Assembly: GCA_023384675.1 (NCBI GenBank)
Contig: JAHDVK010000015.1
Location: forward strand, 1-64,000
DNA length: 64,000 nucleotides
Source of the DNA: Bryobacteraceae bacterium
GTDB taxonomy: Bacteria; Acidobacteriota; Terriglobia; Bryobacterales; Bryobacteraceae
Direction: 5' to 3'
Below are positions 26,349 through 34,520 of this stretch, piece by piece (position 1 is the stretch's first letter; every line of letters starts with the position of its first letter). The position numbers and the translations under genes were made by a program. Under the pieces are notes generated by a model. That model saw only the letters and a list, made by a program, of their open reading frames with translations, was not told the DNA's origin and ran no database searches.

Positions 26349-27389
26349 ATGAAACTCCCCCGATTCTATGCCAGCTGGCCGTCGCTCGTCTACACTATTG
26401 TTTTGCGGCCCTTCCGTCCCTTATTTCGCAATCCGCATCTCGCGACGCTCTCCGGCAATTTTTGGCGGCGCGAGATCGATGAGGCGCGTTTTCCGACGCG
26501 GGAGGTGATCTACGAGACGGAGCCGGGCACGCGCGTGCTGGTGCACGAGAACCGCCCGGAGGGCGAGGCTAAGGGCGAAGTCTTTCTGCATCATGGACTT
26601 GAGGGGTCGAGCCGGTCGGGCTATATGGTTTCGCTGGCGCGGTCGTTGTGCGAAGCGGGCTATGCCGCGCACCGGGTGAACATGCGCGGATGCGGGGGTA
26701 CGGAGCACCTGACGGACACGCTGTACCATTCCGGGCTGACGCAGGATTTGCGCAAAATCGTGCATTTGAGGCGTGAGCAGGGCGCTTCTTCGCTGTTTTT
26801 GGCGGGTTTTTCGCTCGGTGGCAACGTGTCGCTGAAACTGGCGGGCGAACTCGGCGAAACCCCTTTGCTTGAAGGAGTTATGGCGATTTCCACGCCCCTG
26901 GACCTGCATGCCTGCGTGCGGCGGCTCGGCGCGCGCGAAAACTGGATCTACGAGCAGCGTTTTGTGCGTTCGCTGCGCGCCCGCTATTTCCGCCGCCACC
27001 AGGCGCACCCGAACCGCTTCCCGCTCGACGGCCTGCACCGCACCAAAACGGTGTTCGATTTCGACGACCGGTTCACAGCCAAGGCGTTTGGTTTTGGGGA
27101 TGCGCCGAACTACTACCGGACGCAATCCTCACTCCAGTATTTGTCGAAGATTCGCGCGCAAACGCTTCTTGTGCAAGCGATTGACGATCCGTTGATCCCG
27201 TTCGAGATTTACCGCCACCCGGCGATTGACGAGAATCCGGCGCTGACGCTGGCCGCGATTCCGCACGGCGGCCATCTGGGGTTCATCGCGCGGGACCGGC
27301 CACGGTTCTGGCTGGACGGATTTTTGATCGATTGGTTGGAGTCGCGGCGGAACAACAGGCCCTTTGGCTTCGTCTTAGCTGATGGATGA
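26349..27389 (+). CDS. YheT-like alpha/beta hydrolase
   Basis: 346 residues with AGGAGGA before the ATG. The N-terminal FRNPHLATLSGNFW is the marker of the YheT/ABHD1-3 group. The hydrolase core shows FLHHGLEGSSRSGYM (oxyanion-hole region), the nucleophile elbow GFSLGGN with S155, a candidate acid in LVQAIDDPLIPF and the terminal His in IPHGGHLGFI. These enzymes are esterases or lipases of uncertain substrate. It leads a four-gene run: its stop overlaps the ATG of the first permease (ATGA), so the hydrolase may serve the same envelope-lipid process as the permeases. Confidence 0.88.
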   Translation: MKLPRFYASWPSLVYTIVLRPFRPLFRNPHLATLSGNFWRREIDEARFPTREVIYETEPGTRVLVHENRPEGEAKGEVFLHHGLEGSSRSGYMVSLARSLCEAGYAAHRVNMRGCGGTEHLTDTLYHSGLTQDLRKIVHLRREQGASSLFLAGFSLGGNVSLKLAGELGETPLLEGVMAISTPLDLHACVRRLGARENWIYEQRFVRSLRARYFRRHQAHPNRFPLDGLHRTKTVFDFDDRFTAKAFGFGDAPNYYRTQSSLQYLSKIRAQTLLVQAIDDPLIPFEIYRHPAIDENPALTLAAIPHGGHLGFIARDRPRFWLDGFLIDWLESRRNNRPFGFVLADG

Positions 27390-28627
27390 AGATCAGTGCG
27401 TCTTTTTTTGAAGCGGCGCGGATCGCGCTGGCTTCGCTGCGGGCGGCGAAGCTGCGCAGTTTTCTCACGCTGCTGGGCATCATCCTTTCGACCACCACGC
27501 TGATCGCGGTGATGGCCGTGATCCACGGCATGGACAAGTATGTGGCGGACAAGATCGCCGACCTCGGCGCGGGCGGGTATGTTGTGGTGCGGATGGCGTT
27601 CTTTGGGGATTTCGACCCCAAGAAATTCCTTGAACTGCAGCGCAAAAACCCCGAGTTGAGCCCCGCCGAGTACGAATTTCTCCGTGCCAACCTGAAGCTC
27701 ACCCGCGAACTGGGCCTGCGCTCGAACCAGCGCGCCGATGTGCGCGCGGGTAACAACCGCGTGGAAGACGCTCAAATCACCGGCGGCACGCCAAACATCG
27801 CATTGCTGCAAAACCTGCAGCCCGAAACGGGGCGCTATTTCACCGAGCCTGAGAACATGAACCGCCGCTACGTGGCCTTCATCGGCGCGGACGTGAAGGA
27901 GCAGCTCTTTCCCAACGTCGATCCGATCGGCAAGACGGTGGATGTGGCCGGGCGCCCGTTCGTGGTCATCGGCGTGGCGAAGCGTATGGGGAGCGTTTTC
28001 GGGCAGTCGCAGGATCTGTTTGTCCACGTCCCGATTCAGACTTTTTTCAAGATGTACGGCTCGCGGCGCGGGATGAGCTACGCGGCGATGGCGGGTTCGC
28101 CGGAGCGGCTCGAGCAGGCGATGGACGAGATGCGGGCGATGCTGCGCGCCTACCGCCAACTGCCGCCGCAGCGCGAGGACAACTTCACGGTGTTCACCTC
28201 GGACTCGATTCTGGGCGCGTGGGAGCGGCTGACGGGGGCGATCGCGGCGACGGCGGTGGCGGTGGTGAGCGTCTTCATGGTGGTGGGCGGCGTGGTGATC
28301 ATGAACATCATGCTGGCGGTGGTGTCCGAGCGCACGGTGGAGATCGGCATCCGCAAATCGCTGGGCGCGCGCCGCAAGGATATTCTGCAGCAGTTTCTGG
28401 TGGAATCCTCCGTGCTGGCGGCGTGCGGCGGGGCGGCGGGGGTGGCGATCGCGTGGGTTGTCGCACTGGTGGTGCGCCACGCGACGCCGGTGCCGATGGT
28501 GCTGCCGCCGGTGGCGGTGGCGCTGGGCATCGGCCTGAGCTCGGTGGTGGGCCTGTTTTTCGGCATCTATCCGGCGCAGCAGGCGGCCAAGCTCGATCCG
28601 ATTGAAGCGTTGAGGGCGGAGAAGTGA
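27386..28627 (+). CDS. MacB/FtsX-type ABC transporter permease
   Basis: 413 residues. Topology is one N-terminal helix (RSFLTLLGIILSTTTLIAVM), a large periplasmic MacB_PCD domain (about 45-270) and three C-terminal helices with FtsX motifs (VVSVFMVVGGVVIMNIMLAV, VVSERTVEIGIRKSLGARRK). The EIGIRKSLGAR loop is the coupling helix that contacts the ATPase. No ATP-binding subunit is encoded nearby. The start overlaps the hydrolase stop by 4 bases and the stop overlaps the next permease start (GTGA), so translation is coupled across the run. It is likely to work as a heterodimer with the following permease. Confidence 0.92.
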   Translation: MKISASFFEAARIALASLRAAKLRSFLTLLGIILSTTTLIAVMAVIHGMDKYVADKIADLGAGGYVVVRMAFFGDFDPKKFLELQRKNPELSPAEYEFLRANLKLTRELGLRSNQRADVRAGNNRVEDAQITGGTPNIALLQNLQPETGRYFTEPENMNRRYVAFIGADVKEQLFPNVDPIGKTVDVAGRPFVVIGVAKRMGSVFGQSQDLFVHVPIQTFFKMYGSRRGMSYAAMAGSPERLEQAMDEMRAMLRAYRQLPPQREDNFTVFTSDSILGAWERLTGAIAATAVAVVSVFMVVGGVVIMNIMLAVVSERTVEIGIRKSLGARRKDILQQFLVESSVLAACGGAAGVAIAWVVALVVRHATPVPMVLPPVAVALGIGLSSVVGLFFGIYPAQQAAKLDPIEALRAEK

Positions 28628-29877
28628 GCAAGCACCGGCAGAACTGGGCGCTGATCGCGGCGGGCGTGGCGCTGGCCTTCCAGTCCATCCGCGAGCATAA
28701 GATGCGGGCGTTTCTCACGGTGCTAGGTGTGATTATCGGCACGGGGACGATCATCGGCGTCGGCAGCATCCTGACGGGCTTTGATTCGGCGGTGACGAAT
28801 GTCATCAAGAGCTTCGGGACGGACACGATCATTGCGACGAAGTGGCAGGCGGGGATCCGGATGGGCCGGCGGTCGCGGGAGGAGTGGATCCGGAAGCCGC
28901 TGACGCTGGAGAACGCGCGGGCGATCGATGAGCGCTGCCCTTCGGTGCAGGCGGTGTCGCCCTACCTGTTTCCGACCTGGGGGATTCAGCGGGTCCGTTA
29001 TCTGACCAATGATCTGCCTGGCGTGGAGATTGGCGGTACCGATCCAGGCTATACCAGCGGCGGCAACGCCGAGATGATGTTCGGCCGTTTCTTTACCGAG
29101 GCGGAGAACCACAACCGCGTGCCGGTGGCCGTGATCGGCGAAGACGTGTACAAGGCGCTGTTTTCCCTTGGCGACCCGACGGGCAAAGAGATTCAGTTGA
29201 ACGGTCGCACGCTGCGGCTGGTGGGGGTGATGACGCGGCCGGTGAACGCGATGCCGGGCCAGCAGGATATGCGCGTGCTGGTGCCGTATTTCACGCTGCG
29301 CAAGATCATGCCGCAGGTGCGCGAACACATGCTTGTGGTCGTGGCCTGGCCGGGCATGCTGCCGAAGGCGATCGACGAGGTGCGCGGCGTGCTGCGGCAG
29401 GAGCGCCGGTTGAAATACAACGATCCGGATAATTTCGGGCTGACGACAGCCGAGCAGTTGATCGAGGAGTTCCGCCAGGTGACGGCGGTGACGGCGCTGG
29501 TGATGGCGGTGTTGTCGTCGGTGGGGTTGCTGGTGGGCGGCATCGGGGTGATGAACATCATGCTGGTGTCGGTGACCGAGCGGACGAAAGAGATCGGCGT
29601 GCGCAAGGCGATCGGCGCGCGGCGGTTCGACATTACGCTGCAGTTCTTGACCGAGGCGGTGGCGCTGACGTTCACAGGAGGACTGCTGGGTATGCTGTTG
29701 GGATGGGTGATCTCGCTGATTGCGGGGATCGCGTTCCCGACGCTGCCGACGACGGTGCCGATATGGGCGGTGGCGGCGGGGCTGGTGGTGAGCGTGGGTG
29801 TGGGGGTGTTCTTCGGGTTGTGGCCCGCGGCGAAGGCGGCGCGGCTGGATCCGGTGGAGGCGCTGCGGTATGAGTAG
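28624..29877 (+). CDS. MacB/FtsX-type ABC transporter permease (second subunit)
   Basis: 417 residues starting with GTG inside the previous stop. It has the same layout: HKMRAFLTVLGVIIGTGTII, a MacB_PCD periplasmic domain with IEIGGTDPGYTSGG, then FtsX helices with LLVGGIGVMNIMLVSVTERT and KEIGVRKAIGARRFD. It is a paralogue of the upstream gene rather than a fragment. MacB-type systems move lipoproteins, peptides or signals across the envelope by mechanotransmission and need a cytosolic ATPase, which is absent here and may be encoded elsewhere. The stop overlaps the start of the following LolA-like gene by 8 bases. Confidence 0.92.
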   Translation: MSKHRQNWALIAAGVALAFQSIREHKMRAFLTVLGVIIGTGTIIGVGSILTGFDSAVTNVIKSFGTDTIIATKWQAGIRMGRRSREEWIRKPLTLENARAIDERCPSVQAVSPYLFPTWGIQRVRYLTNDLPGVEIGGTDPGYTSGGNAEMMFGRFFTEAENHNRVPVAVIGEDVYKALFSLGDPTGKEIQLNGRTLRLVGVMTRPVNAMPGQQDMRVLVPYFTLRKIMPQVREHMLVVVAWPGMLPKAIDEVRGVLRQERRLKYNDPDNFGLTTAEQLIEEFRQVTAVTALVMAVLSSVGLLVGGIGVMNIMLVSVTERTKEIGVRKAIGARRFDITLQFLTEAVALTFTGGLLGMLLGWVISLIAGIAFPTLPTTVPIWAVAAGLVVSVGVGVFFGLWPAAKAARLDPVEALRYE

Positions 29878-30724
29878 GTGGGCGGCCTGCGTCTTGTTTG
29901 CATGCGCGGCGGCGGGGAGAGGTGAAGCGGAACCAAGAGAACAGCCGCCGCTTGCCGAAATCCTGGCGCGGCTCGCGGCGAACCAGGAGCGGGCGGTGGA
30001 GGAGCGGGCGCGCATCGTGTACCGGCAGTCGACCCGTGCGCGGCTGCTACGGGGCAAGAGCAAGCTGGCGCGAGAGGAATGGCGCGAGTACACGGTGGCG
30101 CCGACTCCCGAAGGTTCACTCAAGGAACGGGTGCATTTTCGCGGACAATATGAGAAGAAAGGCGAGTTAATTCCGTACGATGAACCGGGATTCCGTCATA
30201 AGAACATCGATCTGGACGGCGAGATTCTCGAAAGTCTGGTGGAAAGCCTGGTGGACGACCGCAAAACGCGCGACGGACTGGCGACCGACCTTTTTCCTCT
30301 GACCCGGGCCGAACAGAAGTATTACGATTTCGAACTCGCGGGCACGCGCCAGGCGGCGGGCCGCGAGGCCTATGCGGTGAAGTTCAAGCCGCGTAAGGAC
30401 CAGGAGGAGCGGCCGTGGTCCGGCGAGGTTGTGGTGGATGCCGAGGCGTTTCAGCCGCTGGTGGTCTCCACGGAAATGGGCAAGGTGATCCCGGCGTGGG
30501 TGCGCGTGGTGTTCGGCGTCAATCTGCGGCAAACGGGCTTCAATATCACGTATCGCGAGGTGCGGCCCGGGCTGTGGTTTCCCGCCACATATGGGAGCGA
30601 GTTCTTCCTGCGCGTGTTATTCGGCTATGCCCGGACCATCACGCTATCGCTCGAAAACACCGATTTCCGTTTCGCGGAAGCGGATTCGACGATCACGTTC
30701 GAGACGCCGGCGCCGCCCCAATAA
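29870..30724 (+). CDS. exported LolA-like/DUF protein of the permease operon
   Basis: 284 residues from the ATG at 29,870, which overlaps the permease stop by 8 bases; the frame stays open upstream inside the permease. The N-terminus MSRWAACVLFACAAAGRGEA is a signal peptide. The remainder has the long antiparallel-strand texture of the LolA/LolB or outer-membrane lipoprotein-sorting fold (AGREAYAVKFKPRK, WSGEVVVDAEAFQPLVVSTE, TGFNITYREVRPGLWFPATY). Such proteins carry lipid or lipoprotein across the periplasm, which would fit a MacB-type permease pair. The fold call is from pattern only, and no catalytic motif is visible. Confidence 0.6.
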   Translation: MSRWAACVLFACAAAGRGEAEPREQPPLAEILARLAANQERAVEERARIVYRQSTRARLLRGKSKLAREEWREYTVAPTPEGSLKERVHFRGQYEKKGELIPYDEPGFRHKNIDLDGEILESLVESLVDDRKTRDGLATDLFPLTRAEQKYYDFELAGTRQAAGREAYAVKFKPRKDQEERPWSGEVVVDAEAFQPLVVSTEMGKVIPAWVRVVFGVNLRQTGFNITYREVRPGLWFPATYGSEFFLRVLFGYARTITLSLENTDFRFAEADSTITFETPAPPQ

Positions 30725-31119
30725 GTCAGCAAGCGCGGCTCATTCGTGCCGGGCTGCGCGCGGCTCAGCACAAGTTGCTTGACTCCGCTCTGGGACCGTA
30801 CATATACTCGCGGGATGTTCCGATGCGCCTCTCTCCGGTCCAACCCGCTGCCGGCGCTGGCCGCGAATCAGGCCGGAGGATCCATCCCTATTTCGATGCT
30901 CGTGGCGGCGAATGGCATCCGGACCATGCCGAGAATGATCCCTAAGACATGGATTTAATTAGAAGTTTACGGCGATGTTGTGATGTGTGCCGCAGGCGCG
31001 GATCGGGCCTTAATTGGAAGAATCAGCGCTAATGCGATGAATTTCTCTCCAGGCGGCCGCGCCGAGGCCGGTGCGAATCGCCATAAAGTTTCTGTTTTGA
31101 CGGGAGGTGGATCGAACTG
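30725..31119. other. long gene-free leader with promoter
   Basis: 395 bases before the third sulfatase gene. It contains a strong promoter-like pair at 30,779-30,808 and then a 47-codon open frame from an ATG at 30,815, exactly where transcription would begin. The rest is partly AT-rich (30,945-31,020) with no recognised gene. It may be a long 5' leader of the sulfatase mRNA. Confidence 0.45.
30779..30808 (+). promoter_or_regulatory. sigma-70-like promoter
   Basis: TTGACT, an 18-base spacer and TATACT, the best consensus match noted in the window. It would initiate near 30,815, giving either a ~305-base leader for the sulfatase or a leaderless 47-codon frame. Confidence 0.6.
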
Positions 31120-32649
31120 ATGGCGCAATTCAGCCGCAGGGCATTACTGCAGGCGGCAGGGGCTACCACTGTCGCCGCGCAAGCTCCGCTATCTCCGAAC
31201 GTGTTGTTGATCATGACCGACCAGCAACGCTACGACTGCCTCGCCGCGAATGGCAATGGCATCATCAAGACGCCCAATCTCGACCGGCTCGCCGCGCAGT
31301 CGGCGTCGTTTTCCAGAACCTTCGTGCAGGCGCCGGTGTGCGTGCCGTCGCGAGTCAGCATCTTCACCAGCCGCTATCCGCACTCCCACAAGAACCGGGT
31401 GAACTACACGCCGTGCGACCGGTCGGAGGTCTTCCTTCAGAAACGCTTCCAGGAAGCCGGGTATCAGACGGGTTCCGTGGGCAAGCTGCATTACTACCCG
31501 CCCACTCGCGCCCACGCCCGGACCACCGGCTTCGACCACGTGGAACTCGACGACGGTGTGGCCGCGACCGAGCCATACTCCGACTACGTCCGCTGGCGGA
31601 AGGAGAATGATCCGCAGGCGGCAGTCCCGGCAAACGCAACAGTGAAGAACCCGGGTCCGGGCGAGAATCCCTATCGCGGCGTGATCGAGGCCCAATACAC
31701 TCAGACCGGATGGGTGGGGTTAAAGACGCGCGAGATGATCAGGCAGTTCGCGGAGTCCGCCAGGCCCTTCTTCCTGTTCTCCTCGTTCTTCAAACCGCAT
31801 TCACCCTTTACAGTTCCAGAGCCGTGGGCCTCCATGTACAACGGCGCGGAGATCCCGCTGCCGGAGCCGGAAACGCTCGAGAGCATCCGGAAATTGCCGT
31901 TGCCATTACAGAAGCTGATTCTCCGCGGAAAGCCTGCCTACGGGCTGGACCGGGCGCAGCTTCAGTGGATGTACCGGAGCTACTACGCGGCCATCAGCCA
32001 CATCGATCACGAGGTGGGATTGATGCTGGATGACCTCCAGCGCAGCGGGCTGGACCAGAACACGATTGTCGTGTTCTGTTCCGACCACGGTGCGCAGTTG
32101 CTCGAGCATGGATTGACCGACAAGAACGTGTTTTTCGAAGGATCGATCCGGGTGCCGATGATGGTGCGCTATCCGCGTGTGGTGGGGCCCGCGCGGTATG
32201 AGGAGATGATTGAGGCCATCGACCTGATGCCGTCGCTGCTGGAGTTGTGCCGCATTCGCGAGCCCTACAACGTCCAGGGCCGCAGCTTCGCGCCGTTGAT
32301 CACGGGGCGGCGCGATGCGTATCAGACGCGCACTCACGTCTTCTCCGAGAACGTGATCCCCGAAGTCATCACCACCGGCTCGCTGAACATGTATTACGAG
32401 CCGGGCGAAGGCATCGCGGGCATCCGCCATCCCGATGCCAAGATGGTGCGCACAGACCGCTGGAAGCTGACCCACTATCCCGGCCATGGCGGCGAGTTGT
32501 ACGACCTCGCAGAAGACCCGCGGGAGGCGAGGAACCTGTACGGAGATCCAACGCACCGGGCAACCGTGAATGAGCTGAAGGGCGTGCTGCTCGACTGGAT
32601 GATCACCGCCGATGAGAAGGACCAGATCGCGAGGCGCTGGCTGGTATAG
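31120..32649 (+). CDS. Tat-exported sulfatase (type I, Cys-type)
   Basis: 509 residues. GGGAGG lies 12 bases upstream and the protein opens with a Tat-like signal (FSRRALLQAAGATTVAA). Catalytic motifs are NVLLIMTDQQRYDC (metal site), the formylglycine site C74-V-P-S-R78 in QAPVCVPSRVSIFTSRYPHS, VGKLHYY and IVVFCSDHGAQLLEHGL. The TDQQRYDC opening is typical of iduronate-2-sulfatase/arylsulfatase-like families. It probably desulfates glycans in the periplasm. The flavocytochrome-like gene follows after 28 bases on the same strand, so they may be co-transcribed. Confidence 0.92.
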   Translation: MAQFSRRALLQAAGATTVAAQAPLSPNVLLIMTDQQRYDCLAANGNGIIKTPNLDRLAAQSASFSRTFVQAPVCVPSRVSIFTSRYPHSHKNRVNYTPCDRSEVFLQKRFQEAGYQTGSVGKLHYYPPTRAHARTTGFDHVELDDGVAATEPYSDYVRWRKENDPQAAVPANATVKNPGPGENPYRGVIEAQYTQTGWVGLKTREMIRQFAESARPFFLFSSFFKPHSPFTVPEPWASMYNGAEIPLPEPETLESIRKLPLPLQKLILRGKPAYGLDRAQLQWMYRSYYAAISHIDHEVGLMLDDLQRSGLDQNTIVVFCSDHGAQLLEHGLTDKNVFFEGSIRVPMMVRYPRVVGPARYEEMIEAIDLMPSLLELCRIREPYNVQGRSFAPLITGRRDAYQTRTHVFSENVIPEVITTGSLNMYYEPGEGIAGIRHPDAKMVRTDRWKLTHYPGHGGELYDLAEDPREARNLYGDPTHRATVNELKGVLLDWMITADEKDQIARRWLV

Positions 32650-32677
32650 CGGCGCCGGCTCGTGATATGAGTGCCGT

Positions 32678-34483
32678 ATGCTGAAACGCGCCGGCCTGTT
32701 GGCGGCTGTCCTGGTTGTCGCTTGGCTGGCGTGGCGGCATTGGCGGGTCGATCTGGTGGAGACCGGCGTGCTCGTGATTGGGGCGGGCATCGGCGGACTC
32801 AGTGCGGCCTACGAAGCCGGGCAGGGCGGGCTGCCTGTGGCGGTGGCCGAGATGAACTCCGTGTTTGGCGGCAACGGGGTCATCTCCGAGGGCGGTCTGT
32901 TCATCGTGGACACCCCGCTGCAACGTTCGCTCGGATTTGCCGATTCGCCGGAGACCGCCGAAAGCGACATTCTGAACTGGGGCGAGGATGCCGACCCGGA
33001 ATGGGCGCGGATCCTGGCGCGCGACTCGCGCCGCGAAGTGTACGACTGGTTGACTGCGCTGGGCGTGGAGTTTTTCGCCGTGAGGCCGCAGGCGGGCAAT
33101 CACGTTCCCCGCTTCCACGAAAACCGCGAAAAGGGGCTCGGCGTCGTGCGGGCCATTTACCGCGAATGCGCGCGGAACCCGGGTACCCGTTTCTACTGGA
33201 ACACCCGTGTCGAAAGGCTCCTGGTGGAAGCGGGCAGCGTGACCGGGGCGGAAGGCGTGAACCTGCGCAGTGGCAGGCGGATTCGTTTTCGCGCGCGGCA
33301 GGTGGTGCTGGCAACGGGTGGATTTCAGGGCAATGAGCGGCTGGTCAGGCGGCATTGGCCTTCGCACTTGCCGCAACCGGGACGCGTGCTGATGGGCGCG
33401 AGTCCAAACTCTTCAGGAGCGGGATTGGAGATGGGCGTGGCCGCGGGCGCGGCGGTGCACCGTCTGGATCATCAGTGGCACTATCCTTTCGGCGTGCCGG
33501 ATCCTCGTTTTCCGGATGAGAACCGGGCCGTGAGCGTGCGGAACCTGAATGCGATCTGGGTGAATGCGCAGGGGCGACGGTTTGTGAATGAGTGGAAGGC
33601 TTCGCGCTACACGGTCGAGGCGGTAGTCCGGCAGCTGCCAGCCGCGTATTGGATGGTGTTTGACAAGGAGGGCGTGGCGGATCTGCGGTATTCCGGCACG
33701 GACTGGTCGGATCCGGAGAGAGCACGCGCGCTGCTGGTGGACAACCCGGCGGTGACGGTGCGCGGCGAGACTTGGGCGGAACTGGCCCAGATGGCGGGAC
33801 TTCCTGCGGACGAAATCGCAGCCACAGTGGAACGCTACAACCGGATGGTGCGAGCGGGCGAGGATGAGGAATTCCAACGTTTCGGCAAGCGGGCCCTGCC
33901 CGCCTGGCTTCAGGTCTTCCCGGCGCCCGAGCCGCGGGAACTGCGCGAACCGCCGTTCTACGCGATGCAGGCGTTTCCAATGACCCGCAAGAACATGGGT
34001 GGTTTACGAATCGACACCGATTGCCGCGTGCTGGACACGGAAGGGCGCGCGATTCCGGGCCTGTTTGCGGTGGGCGAGGTGACGGGGCTGGGCGGCGTGA
34101 ATGGCAGGGCGGGCCTGGAGGGGACGTTCCTTGGTCCTTCATTGCTCCAGGGCCGGCGCGCCGGCCGCGCGATCGCGGGCGGGGCAGGCGGGAAGGCGCC
34201 GGGCCGAGCCGGAAAGATCCAGACGATCACCGGGGAAGGGAAGGACGGGGTCTGCCGGGTGTGCCATGCGCTGCCGATGCGCCATTACGCCGGCCGGAAT
34301 GGATACCGGCATTTCGGACGCGCCCATCAACTGGCGGAGGAGCGGGGCTTCTCGTGCGTCCGCTGTCACGCGGAAGTGGAACTGGCGCGGCCCTGGCGGC
34401 ACCGGATCGAAGATGAGCGGCAGACGGCCGGATGCGGGGAATGCCATTTGCCGTGGAGCGGGCCCGCGTTCGCGGTCCGGTGA
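32678..34483 (+). CDS. flavocytochrome c-like FAD oxidoreductase with C-terminal triheme tail
   Basis: 601 residues. An N-terminal hydrophobic helix (GLLAAVLVVAWLAW) acts as signal or anchor, followed by the fumarate-reductase/succinate-dehydrogenase flavoprotein fold: VLVIGAGIGGLSAAYEAGQG (FAD), a capping domain, and GLFAVGEVTGLGGVNGRAGL with GTFLGPSLLQGRRAG near residue 490. The final 80 residues hold three c-type heme motifs: CRVCH (526-530), CVRCH (560-564) and CGECH (586-590). Family knowledge: in Shewanella FccA and relatives the hemes precede the flavin domain; here they follow it. It most likely reduces (or oxidises) an enoate-like substrate in the periplasm using electrons from a quinol dehydrogenase. 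The substrate is unknown. Confidence 0.85.
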   Translation: MLKRAGLLAAVLVVAWLAWRHWRVDLVETGVLVIGAGIGGLSAAYEAGQGGLPVAVAEMNSVFGGNGVISEGGLFIVDTPLQRSLGFADSPETAESDILNWGEDADPEWARILARDSRREVYDWLTALGVEFFAVRPQAGNHVPRFHENREKGLGVVRAIYRECARNPGTRFYWNTRVERLLVEAGSVTGAEGVNLRSGRRIRFRARQVVLATGGFQGNERLVRRHWPSHLPQPGRVLMGASPNSSGAGLEMGVAAGAAVHRLDHQWHYPFGVPDPRFPDENRAVSVRNLNAIWVNAQGRRFVNEWKASRYTVEAVVRQLPAAYWMVFDKEGVADLRYSGTDWSDPERARALLVDNPAVTVRGETWAELAQMAGLPADEIAATVERYNRMVRAGEDEEFQRFGKRALPAWLQVFPAPEPRELREPPFYAMQAFPMTRKNMGGLRIDTDCRVLDTEGRAIPGLFAVGEVTGLGGVNGRAGLEGTFLGPSLLQGRRAGRAIAGGAGGKAPGRAGKIQTITGEGKDGVCRVCHALPMRHYAGRNGYRHFGRAHQLAEERGFSCVRCHAEVELARPWRHRIEDERQTAGCGECHLPWSGPAFAVR

Positions 34484-34520
34484 GGCGCGTGTCCCGGCGG
34501 GATTCGCGGCGGTATGCTGA

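Noticed and set aside
23950-26352. 800-codon plus-strand frame across the Gfo/Idh and aldolase genes
   Set aside because: Low-complexity Arg/His/Gly-rich translation antisense to two confidently identified enzymes.
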